NCBI GenBank assembly: GCA_030688615.1
Contig: JAUYIZ010000050.1
Span: forward strand, 1 to 35,666
Direction of reading: 5' to 3'
DNA: 35,666 nucleotides
DNA from: Desulfobacterales bacterium
GTDB lineage: Bacteria > Desulfobacterota > Desulfobacteria > Desulfobacterales > JAUYIZ01
Positions 28,731 to 35,666 of the stretch are shown here, in pieces. Below the pieces are notes generated by a model. It ran no database searches and was not told where the DNA came from. It saw nothing but the letters and a program-made list of their open reading frames with translations. How positions within the stretch are numbered: the first letter of the stretch is position 1; each line of letters starts with the position of its first letter. The position numbers and the translations under genes were made by a program.

Positions 28731-31532
28731 ATGAAAGAAGAATCCGTTCATCACCATAGCCTGCCTGCCGTCAAGATCGCCTTGTTTCGGGCTTTCTTTC
28801 GCGGGCGCGACGACGTCTATCCCCGCCGATTCGAGAGCCGAAAAACCGGCAAGTCCGGCTACCAGCCCGCTTGCGCCAACGAATGGGTGAAAAGCCTGTG
28901 TGATAAACGCTCTGTCAAGTGCACACAGTGCCCGAACTGCCGATTTATTCCCGTCGCGGACGATGCGATCCGCTGGCATCTTTCAGGGCAGGACGACGCA
29001 GGCCACGCTTTCGTCATGGGTGTCTACCCGATGCTCCAGGACGAAAAATGTTTTTTCGTGGCAGCCGATTTCGACAAGAAAAGCTGGCCTGAGGATACCA
29101 AGGCATTTATGGAAACATGCCGCCGGATGAATCTGCCTGCGGCATTGGAGCGGTCCCGTTCCGGAAATGGCGGCCACGTATGGCTTTTTTTCGATGAGGC
29201 TATTCCGGCTGCCTTGGCGCGTAAGCTCATTTCATACATCCTCACCGAGACGATGGAACGCCGTCCGGATATCGGCCTTGATTCCTACGACCGATTTTTC
29301 CCCAGTCAGGACACATTGCCCCAAGGAGGGCTGGGAAGCCTCATCGCGCTGCCGCTGCAGAAGCAGGCGCGAGAGCATGCAAATAGCGTGTTTCTCGATG
29401 AACGCTTCATTCCCCATGCGGACCAGTGGGCATTTCTGGCAACCGTGCGGAAGATTTTCCGCTCCGAGGCGGAACGGATTGTGTGTGAAGCTGAAGCAAA
29501 AGGACGGATCGTGGGAGTCCGTCTTGCCCCCATGAATGAAGACGATCATGCGCCCTGGGCGGCGCCGGCTTCGCGCCGGTGCAAGGAACCTCCGATCAAC
29601 GCACCGCCCAAGAGACTGGAACTCGTTTTCGGAGACCAGGTCTACATCGCCAAAGAGGGGCTTCCTCCGGCTCTTCGTAACCGGCTGCTCCGGCTGGCGG
29701 CCTTTCAGAACCCCCAATTCTACAAGGCGCAGGCCATGCGTCTTTCGACTTACGGCAAGGATAGGATCATCGCCTGCGCCGAGGATTACCCGCAGCACAT
29801 CGGTTTGCCGCGCGGATGTCTGGAGGACGTGCGAAGACTTCTGGCGGAGCTGAAGATCAAGGCCGTGGTCCACGACCAACGTTTTGGGGGCAGACCGCTT
29901 TCGGTCTCGTTTCAAGGGGAATTGCGACCAGAACAGAAGGCTGCTGCCGACGCGATGGCCGCACACGATATTGGGGTCCTATCCGCCACTACGGCATTCG
30001 GAAAAACAGTGGTCGCAGCGTGGTTGATCGCCCAACGAGGGGTCAACACCCTGGTCCTCGTGCATCGCCGGCAGTTACTGCAGCAGTGGGCTGAGCGATT
30101 GTCCATGTTTTTGGGCTTGCCGATCAATGAGATCGGCCGGATCGGTGGCGGCCGGAAAGAGGTGACTGGCGCGCTGGACGTGGCGGTCATCCAAAGCCTG
30201 GTACGCAAAGCCGTAGTCGACGACCGGGTGGGCGACTATGGCCATCTTGTGTTCGATGAATGCCACCATCTGCCTGCCGCAAGCTTTGAGCAGGTCGCCC
30301 GGCGGGCAAAAGCCACGTTTTTTACGGGCCTGTCGGCCACCGTGACGCGCAAGGATGGTCGTCACCCGATCATTTTCATGCAATGCGGTCCGGTGCGGTA
30401 TCGCGTCGATCCTAAGAAACAGGCCCTTGCGCGACCGTTCCGACACAACGTATTTGTACGACCAACCGGCTTTCAGTCCCGGGCAACACCCGGCCCGGAC
30501 GTTCGCAGCCAGTTTCACGACCTATACGACGAGCTGGTCGCCGATGAAGCACGCAACCGGCTCATCTGCAGGGATGTGATTCAAACCGTCCGGGAAGGAC
30601 GTTCGCCGGTTGTCTTAACGGAACGAACCGAGCACCTTGAGCATCTGGCGAAAAAGCTTTCTCCTGATGTGCGCCACCTGATCGTTTTTCGAGGCGGTAT
30701 GGGCAAAAAAACGCTAACTGGCGTTTCCACCCGATTGGCAGGCGTTCCCGAAAATGAAGGCCGGGTGTTGCTGGCTACCGGCCGATGTATTGGAGAAGGT
30801 TTCGACGATGCCCGGCTGGACACCCTGTTTCTTGCTCTGCCGGTGTCGTGGCGCGGGACCATCACCCAGTATGCAGGCCGGCTTCACCGCCTGCACGATC
30901 GCAAGCGCGAGGTTCGCGTATACGACTACGCCGACCTGGACGTACCCATGCTGGCAAGGATGTTCGACCGGCGTTGCAAGGGATATGAGGCGATCGGTTA
31001 TACGGTCCAGTTACCGGCCAGCGCCATACCGGGTTGGCCGGCCGATGTACCGCTTCCCGTCGATCCTTTGTGGAAACAGGACTATACCGCCAGCGTCCGG
31101 CGCTTGATTCGCGATGGTGTAGATAGGCCGCTTGCCACCCTGTTTGTCCATGCGACCCGTTCCGTGTATCCCGGCTCAGAAGGTGTCGAACGCGCCCGAA
31201 GCGCGACCGAGGCGTTCCTGTATCGCCGGTTGGAGTCACTGCCCCAGACAACCGGCAAGTTCCGACTGAATACGGAGTTGCCCATTGCCTTCGACGGCCG
31301 GGGCAAAATGGAGGTCGATCTTCTACATGCCGATGCGCGCGTGGCAATCGAGCTGGATGGCGCGCAGCATCTGGCCGATCCCCAGGCTTACCGTCGCGAC
31401 CGGCGCAAGGATTTATTGCTTCAGGAGAACGGTTATGTCGTCTTGCGGTTTCTTGCCGAAGACGTGGGGACACAGCTCGACGATGTGCTCGACGCAATTG
31501 TGCGCATGCTGGCGAATCGGCAGAGGACGTAA
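28731..31532 (+). CDS. TOTE-type fusion: archaeo-eukaryotic primase, SF2 helicase and DUF559/VSR-like endonuclease domains
   Basis: Primase: CFFVAADFDKK (DxD), SRSGNGGHVWLFFDEA and FFPSQDTLPQGGLGSLIALPLQ, with Cys cluster CDKRSVKCTQCPNC. Helicase: TTAFGKTVVAA, FDECHH, GLSATVTRKDG and QYAGRLHRLH. Nuclease: KMEVDLLHADARVAIELDGAQHLADPQAYRRDRRKDLLLQENGYVVLRF. Confidence 0.88.
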   Translation: MKEESVHHHSLPAVKIALFRAFFRGRDDVYPRRFESRKTGKSGYQPACANEWVKSLCDKRSVKCTQCPNCRFIPVADDAIRWHLSGQDDAGHAFVMGVYPMLQDEKCFFVAADFDKKSWPEDTKAFMETCRRMNLPAALERSRSGNGGHVWLFFDEAIPAALARKLISYILTETMERRPDIGLDSYDRFFPSQDTLPQGGLGSLIALPLQKQAREHANSVFLDERFIPHADQWAFLATVRKIFRSEAERIVCEAEAKGRIVGVRLAPMNEDDHAPWAAPASRRCKEPPINAPPKRLELVFGDQVYIAKEGLPPALRNRLLRLAAFQNPQFYKAQAMRLSTYGKDRIIACAEDYPQHIGLPRGCLEDVRRLLAELKIKAVVHDQRFGGRPLSVSFQGELRPEQKAAADAMAAHDIGVLSATTAFGKTVVAAWLIAQRGVNTLVLVHRRQLLQQWAERLSMFLGLPINEIGRIGGGRKEVTGALDVAVIQSLVRKAVVDDRVGDYGHLVFDECHHLPAASFEQVARRAKATFFTGLSATVTRKDGRHPIIFMQCGPVRYRVDPKKQALARPFRHNVFVRPTGFQSRATPGPDVRSQFHDLYDELVADEARNRLICRDVIQTVREGRSPVVLTERTEHLEHLAKKLSPDVRHLIVFRGGMGKKTLTGVSTRLAGVPENEGRVLLATGRCIGEGFDDARLDTLFLALPVSWRGTITQYAGRLHRLHDRKREVRVYDYADLDVPMLARMFDRRCKGYEAIGYTVQLPASAIPGWPADVPLPVDPLWKQDYTASVRRLIRDGVDRPLATLFVHATRSVYPGSEGVERARSATEAFLYRRLESLPQTTGKFRLNTELPIAFDGRGKMEVDLLHADARVAIELDGAQHLADPQAYRRDRRKDLLLQENGYVVLRFLAEDVGTQLDDVLDAIVRMLANRQRT

Positions 31533-31581
31533 TAATATGCCACTTAACTGGTTGTAAAATCTATATCCCTGTGGAACATGC

Positions 31582-31656
31582 ATATCGTGTTTGAAAAATT
31601 TAAAAGTTGTAATGCCCTTTTGATTTGATATTGATAAATTTTTTCAAACTCGATAT
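31582..31656. repeat. Long imperfect hairpin downstream of the TOTE-type gene
   Basis: Arm ATATCGTGTTTGAAAAATTTA (31582-31602) pairs with TAAATTTTTTCAAACTCGATAT (31635-31656): one mismatch and one indel over ~21 bp; inner AAAAG/CTTTT. Confidence 0.75.
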
Positions 31657-31713
31657 ATGAGAATTTATTTGGAGAAATGGCACGAATTCTTTGGCAGTTG
31701 ACATTCAGGAGCC

Positions 31714-31790
31714 TATTGCGCAACATGTATCCATAATGGTGTTTTACCCGAAAAGTTATTGAATGTCGTACTGTTAAGGCAAATTATCAA
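31714..31790 (+). repeat. Diverged repeat copy A (start of DUF6883-like fragment)
   Basis: CTATTGCG...ATAATGGTGTTTTACCCGAAAAGTTATTGAATGTCGTACTGTT; compare 32307-32395. Confidence 0.6.
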
Positions 31791-31798
31791 TTGATGCC

Positions 31799-31957
31799 AT
31801 GCCGATTGAAAGCACACATTATGGTCAATTGTATGAAATCAGGGGCGTATTAACGGGGCCAAATCATAAGAAGCTTTCTGTCTGTACCGTTTGGATAACA
31901 GAAAATGCAACCGGTTTAACGAAATTCATCACCATGTACCCGGATAAGAGGGGGTGA
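31799..31957 (+). pseudogene. DUF6883-like C-terminal fragment
   Basis: MPIESTHYGQLYEIRGVLTGPNHKKLSVCTVWITENATGLTKFITMYPDKRG*. A plausible N-terminal piece (NGVLPEKLLNVVLLRQIIN) lies upstream in another frame. Confidence 0.55.
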
Positions 31958-31962
31958 TAAAC

Positions 31963-32205
31963 ATGAAATATCAATTATTTGAAGAAGTTGTTTTAAAAAA
32001 AGAATTTCCAGATCAAAGACTGAAGGAGGGTGATATTGCGACTGTCGTGGAATATCATCCGGTTTCTGATGGGGAGGATGGATATTCTTTGGAAGTATTT
32101 AATGCTGTCGGCGATACCATAGCCGTCATAACAGTACCTGAATCTTCTATTGAAACGTTAACAAAAGATGGAATTTTCACTGTGCGTTTGCTGGCAACTG
32201 GATAA
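31963..32205 (+). CDS. DUF4926-like small protein
   Basis: MKYQLFEEVVLKKEFPDQRLKEGDIATVVEYHPVSDGEDGYSLEVFNAVGDTIAVITVPESSIETL; adjacent to the DUF6883-like fragment. Confidence 0.75.
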   Translation: MKYQLFEEVVLKKEFPDQRLKEGDIATVVEYHPVSDGEDGYSLEVFNAVGDTIAVITVPESSIETLTKDGIFTVRLLATG

Positions 32206-32206
32206 T

Positions 32207-32302
32207 ACCTAACGGCCGCTTCCCATTTTCCCCTTGATTTTTATGTCGCTATGGGCGCATAAAATCAGCATGGTACTCAATTGTAAGCGGCCCTTGTTTT
32301 TT
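32207..32302. repeat. Nested hairpin downstream of the DUF4926-like gene (terminator or degenerate attC-like structure)
   Basis: Outer stem GGCCGCTT / AAGCGGCC; inner imperfect stem CTTGATTTTTATGTCGC / GCGCATAAAATCAG with bulges. Preceded by ACCTAAC and followed by a T-run. Confidence 0.55.
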
Positions 32303-32306
32303 TTCT

Positions 32307-32395
32307 ATTGCGTACATCCAGCCGGATATCGATAATGGTGTTTTACACCAAAAGTACCTAAATGCCGCATTGTTTCGACTATGATTGCGCCAATT
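32307..32395 (+). repeat. Diverged repeat copy B
   Basis: CTATTGCG...ATAATGGTGTTTTACACCAAAAGTACCTAAATGCCGCATTGTT, aligning to copy A. Confidence 0.6.
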
Positions 32396-32648
32396 CGCTG
32401 CCGGCAGAGCTACTCAATGGGGACGCAGCATTAACGAAGAGTTGGGGCTCAATCTGAAAACTGTGCAAAACGCATAAATGCATGGTCCCTTTGTCCTCTA
32501 TCTGGGAAATCGCTTCATGGTGAATAAATTCAAACGTGTTTAAACAATTGATATTTCGATAGGGTAGCGATATAGTTGTCATTATCGAATCAAATTTTAT
32601 CTGTATTCCTTCTTGTTTTGCTTGAAAATGCTCGAATTGGGCAAAGGC

Positions 32649-32732
32649 ATGCCACAAGAACTAAAATACGACGAAATCGGCTACTGGTCTGAAATTAAAC
32701 TCGACATTATCCGAGAATATGCTGCCGTATAA
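32649..32732 (+). pseudogene. 27-aa N-terminal stub of a three-Cys-motif partner protein (TcmP)
   Basis: MPQELKYDEIGYWSEIKLDIIREYAAV* matches the TcmP N-terminal pattern (YDEIGYWSEIKLDII.EYA) and stops at the palindrome edge. Confidence 0.65.
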
Positions 32733-32769
32733 ATAAACAACCCTGCAGCTTGCTGCAGGGTTGTTTATT
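32732..32769. terminator. Perfect 38-bp palindrome (18-bp stem)
   Basis: AATAAACAACCCTGCAGC-TT-GCTGCAGGGTTGTTTATT. Confidence 0.85.
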
Positions 32770-32801
32770 CAAAAGATCTTACTATATGTAAGAGAGTGTT
32801 C

Positions 32802-33056
32802 ATGGTGCCGGAAAAATTTTTCGACGAAGCCGATTGGGACAAAATAGAGAAATTACATGAAAATGTTAGTCTGAAGAAAATTGTCAGACAATCCTTTAAT
32901 AACGAGACCTTCAAGGATTTCGTTATATTTGATAATCGTGGCGTTCTCGTATCGGAATCGCTTCGGAATTTTATAATTAGCTTGCTTTATTCAATCACCT
33001 CTTGTTGCAGGCGCAATGCTTTGGGATGCAAGCCCGGAAATTATCAAAACCCTTGA
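32802..33056 (+). CDS. Uncharacterized ORF (MVPEKFFDEADWDKIEKLHENVSLKK...), probably truncated at its 3' end
   Basis: ATG preceded by agagag. Coding-like to about SLRNFII, where the adjacent polyprenyl-synthase frame takes over. Confidence 0.4.
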   Translation: MVPEKFFDEADWDKIEKLHENVSLKKIVRQSFNNETFKDFVIFDNRGVLVSESLRNFIISLLYSITSCCRRNALGCKPGNYQNP

Positions 33057-33453
33057 TAGGACGGGATATTATTTGGGAATAGCTTATCAGGTCCGGGATG
33101 ATGTGATAGATGTCATAGGCGACTCAGAGTTCACAGGAAAGCCTATTGGTGTAGATGTTCGGCGACGTAAAATGCGTCTCCCGTTGATTCAGGCGCTTCA
33201 GGAATTAAGTGGAAGAAAAAGGCGGAAGCTTGAAGACCTATTACGAGCTACAAGTCTATCCGACGAAGCCCTTAGTGAGGCGCTCTGCTTAATAAAGGAA
33301 AGCGGTTCCATTGAGTATTGCATTTCCAAGACAAAGGAATACTGTGAGCGTGCCGCCGATGCCATGAACATTCTTTCAGAAGACATCGCATCGCTGAAGG
33401 TCCACCTCTATGTTGTTGCAAACTGGATTGCCTCTTTTGAGGATGGGACATAG
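32977..33453 (+). pseudogene. Polyprenyl diphosphate synthase, C-terminal part only
   Basis: SPLVAGAMLWDASPEIIKTLDRTGYYLGIAYQVRDDVIDVIGDSEFTGKPIGVDVRRRKMRLPLIQAL has the second Asp-rich motif; first Asp-rich motif and N-terminus absent. Confidence 0.75.
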
Positions 33454-33469
33454 AATTAAGGAGAAGATT

Positions 33470-33637
33470 ATGGGACAGTTGCTAATTAGCTTCAGAAAGA
33501 AAAGCAAAAATGCAGAGGAAAACGTCGTAAGTCATCCTCATTCCGATGGTTCAAACAAATACAATAACACACCACAGAGCCTATCATCCGGAAAAAGTGA
33601 GGATAAGATTTACACCTTACACAAAATAAAGGGCTAA
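33470..33637 (+). CDS. Small ORF, 55 aa, function unknown
   Basis: MGQLLISFRKKSKNAEENVVSHPHSDGSNKYNNTPQSLSSGKSEDKIYTLHKIKG*. Strong SD aaggagaag; starts 16 nt after the synthase stop. Confidence 0.5.
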   Translation: MGQLLISFRKKSKNAEENVVSHPHSDGSNKYNNTPQSLSSGKSEDKIYTLHKIKG

Positions 33638-33743
33638 TAGATGATGCCTTAAGAATTATCCCGAGTTATAACCGAGCAAACAGAATCGCAACAGACATAT
33701 TTTCCATTTTTCCGGCAAACCCTCTTTATCTAAATTTTACCCA

Positions 33744-33773
33744 ACTCCAAAATAGCCTTGACTATTTTGGAGT
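33744..33773. promoter_or_regulatory. Perfect 12-bp inverted repeat upstream of the DUF4143 ATPase gene
   Basis: ACTCCAAAATAG-CCTTGA-CTATTTTGGAGT, 18 bp before the ATG. Confidence 0.7.
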
Positions 33774-33791
33774 TTTGGTTAATATGGCCAT

Positions 33792-34916
33792 ATGCGTTAT
33801 ATCACGCCTTATGTCCTTGCGGATTTAAAGCAAAAAATGGTCTTTGTGGGCGGTCCTCGGCAAGTCGGAAAAACAACGCTGGCCAAGGCCGTTCTTTCAG
33901 AGAACTTTCCGGCAGGCCGCTACCTGAACTGGGATTATGACGAGGACCGCCAGGATATCCTGCGCAAAAGATGGAGCACTGAAAATAACCTGCTGGTGTT
34001 CGACGAGCTGCATAAATTCCCTCGCTGGAAAGGTTGGATTAAGGGGATTTACGATGTATCCCACGAAAAGCACACTTTTCTGATAACCGGTTCGGCCCGT
34101 CTTGACATTTACCGGCGAGGCGGCGATTCCTTAATGGGGCGATATCATTACTGGCGTCTGCATCCCTTTACTCTTGACGAAATTCCCGATGGCATTTCGC
34201 CGGAAGAGGCATTTAAGAGACTTATGACCGTCGGCGGATTCCCGGAACCATTTCTGGATGGGGATGAACGCCACGCGCGCCGGTGGCGGCGGGAACGGTT
34301 TGACCGGGTACTTCGTGAAGACGTGCGGGACCTGGAACAAATACGTAATATTCAGTTGCTCGGCATGTTTCTGGATATGCTTCGGTATCGCGTCGGCGGG
34401 CTGATCACCGTATCCAACCTGGCATCTGATTTACAAATTTCTCCCAAAACCGCCAAGGCATGGCTTGAGGTTCTGGAAAGAATGTATCTTGTCTTTATTG
34501 TTTGGCCCTATACAAAATCTCTGCCAAGAGCGGTGTTAAAGCCTCCCAAAGTATATTTTTTTGATAATGGCGATGTGTTGGCAGATGAGGGCGCGCGCTT
34601 TGAAAATCTTGTGGCGGCATCACTTTTAAAACGGCTGCATTTTCTTGAGGATCGAGACGGGTATCGATATGAGCTGCGTTACATTCGGGATAAGGAAGGA
34701 CGGGAGGTTGATTTTGCCGTCATAAAGGAAGGACGGCTGGAAGAGTTGATCGAAGCAAAATATTCTGATGACAATATTTCGAAACATCTTCTTTATTATG
34801 CAAAGCGCCTAAAACCGGAAAAAGCCACACAGATCGTGGCCAATATAAGAAGGCCCTATGATAAGGGGCAAATTAGGGTGGTTGATCCGATTACGTATTT
34901 TCGGGAACCGATATGA
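33792..34916 (+). CDS. AAA ATPase with DUF4143 C-terminal domain (AAA_14 family)
   Basis: MVFVGGPRQVGKTTLAKAVL, LLVFDELHKFPRWKGWIKGIYD, FLITGSARLDIYRRGGDSLMGRY and C-terminal YELRYIRDKEGREVDFAVIKEGRLEELIEAKYSD. Confidence 0.92.
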   Translation: MRYITPYVLADLKQKMVFVGGPRQVGKTTLAKAVLSENFPAGRYLNWDYDEDRQDILRKRWSTENNLLVFDELHKFPRWKGWIKGIYDVSHEKHTFLITGSARLDIYRRGGDSLMGRYHYWRLHPFTLDEIPDGISPEEAFKRLMTVGGFPEPFLDGDERHARRWRRERFDRVLREDVRDLEQIRNIQLLGMFLDMLRYRVGGLITVSNLASDLQISPKTAKAWLEVLERMYLVFIVWPYTKSLPRAVLKPPKVYFFDNGDVLADEGARFENLVAASLLKRLHFLEDRDGYRYELRYIRDKEGREVDFAVIKEGRLEELIEAKYSDDNISKHLLYYAKRLKPEKATQIVANIRRPYDKGQIRVVDPITYFREPI

Positions 34917-35221
34917 TTAATCAACTCATACTTAACGGGATAATCGCAGGAAGTGTCTATACCCTGGTTGCTGTTGGCTTTGCGGTTATCTACCGAACGG
35001 TAAGGTTTTTTCACTTTGCGCACGGCGTTGTGTTTACCGCAGGGGCTTATTTTACATATTTATTCAAGGCTTGGATGGGCTGGCCGGTTATCGCTGCAAT
35101 TCCAATATCAATCGGTTTATGCGCCGTGCTCGGCGTTATCATCGATAGCTTCGTCTACCGTCCTCTCAGGCATAAAGGTGCATCTTCTCTGATACTGCTT
35201 TTAGCATCCCTATATTTGTAA
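34913..35221 (+). pseudogene. Branched-chain amino acid ABC permease LivH, N-terminal part
   Basis: LNGIIAGSVYTLVAVGFAVIYRTVRFFHFAHGVVFTAGAYFTYL...KGASSLILLLASLYL*; ends after ~102 aa. Confidence 0.85.
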
Positions 35222-35532
35222 TCGGTGCGGTTATGGCTTCGGTAGCGGGGGCCGTATATGCTTATTATATCAGTTTCATCGACCCCACCAGCTTCACGGT
35301 AATGGAATCGATTTTTATTATATCCATCGTTATTATTGGCGGGGCCGGCAACATCTGGGGGTCTGTTCTGGCGGCGGCCGTGCTAGTTGTTCTGCCGGAG
35401 GCCTTACGGTTTTTGGGAATGCCGAGCGCTATCGCCGCCAATATGAGGCAAATTATTTACGGTGCCTTGTTGGTCATTTGCATGCTCTTTCGTTCCCAGG
35501 GTTTTATCGGTGAATATTCCTTTAAGAAATAA
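35206..35532 (+). pseudogene. Branched-chain amino acid ABC permease LivM, C-terminal part
   Basis: IPIFVIGAVMASVAGAVYAYYISFIDPTSFTVMESIFIISIVIIGGAGNIWGSVLAAAVLVVLPEALRFLGMPSAIAANMRQIIYGALLVICMLFRSQGFIGEY, in a different frame from LivH. Confidence 0.85.
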
Positions 35533-35535
35533 ATC

Positions 35536-35666
35536 ATGCCTATTTTAGATATCATAAACATTAATAAGAATTTTGACGGGACGATCGCTCTTGATGATTT
35601 TTCCTTAGAGATTGCGCAAAATTCCATCACCGGACTTATAGGCCCTAACGGGGCCGGCAAGACCAC
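35536..35666 (+). CDS. Branched-chain amino acid ABC transporter ATP-binding protein (LivG type), cut by the window end
   Basis: MPILDIININKNFDGTIALDDFSLEIAQNSITGLIGPNGAGKTT (Walker A). Confidence 0.9.
   Translation, partial: MPILDIININKNFDGTIALDDFSLEIAQNSITGLIGPNGAGKT

Noticed and set aside
29232-31497. Long minus-strand ORFs (244, 147 and 211 aa) opposite the TOTE-type gene
   Set aside because: Overlap an ORF with intact domain motifs and have none themselves; explained by high GC.
32379-32657. 92-aa minus-strand ORF between repeat copy B and the TcmP stub
   Set aside because: No recognisable family motif or strong RBS; probably fortuitous in a decayed AT-rich segment, though not excluded.
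27694-33674. Inverted similarity CGGATTATAACTCGGCTATAATT (27694-27716) versus AATTATCCCGAGTTATAACCG (33654-33674), as possible terminal repeats of an element containing the TOTE gene
   Set aside because: Needs two mismatches and an indel over ~22 AT-rich bases. Matches of this quality are expected by chance in a window this size, and no target-site duplication was evident.
1-35666. CRISPR array
   Set aside because: No set of regularly spaced 24-40 bp repeats was seen; the only clean tandem repeat is the 17-mer at 18224-18257.

Overview
The window has two parts. (1) About 1.4-19.8 kb is ordinary chromosomal backbone, probably a Desulfobacterota-like genome (inferred from gene content only): tRNA-Glu(CUC), radA, rlmE, yebC, lolA, an NtrC-type two-component pair, dnaK/grpE, SRP RNA, xthA, a class A PBP, hisI-hisG-engB-era, HNH, SCO1 and a cytochrome c. 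The left edge (1-1.4 kb) is the end of a mobile island: a tyrosine integrase beside the 3' end of tRNA-Glu. (2) About 19.8-35.6 kb is an accessory region with many disrupted genes: a frameshifted solute-binding protein, an orphan molybdenum hydroxylase large subunit beside a broken PAS gene, a large hybrid kinase, a decayed HigBA-type module, a DUF6922/AbiEii module with a damaged toxin, an intact 933-aa primase-helicase-nuclease fusion (TOTE-type, 28731-31532), DUF6883/DUF4926 fragments, a 27-aa TcmP stub ending at a perfect palindrome, a truncated polyprenyl synthase, a DUF4143 ATPase and a livH'-'livM deletion fusion. The strongest lead for an unusual system is the intact single-ORF primase-helicase-nuclease gene among decaying conflict modules. 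A centred 139-bp imperfect palindrome at 8550-8688 is the best non-coding lead. All assignments come from reading the sequence; no searches were run.
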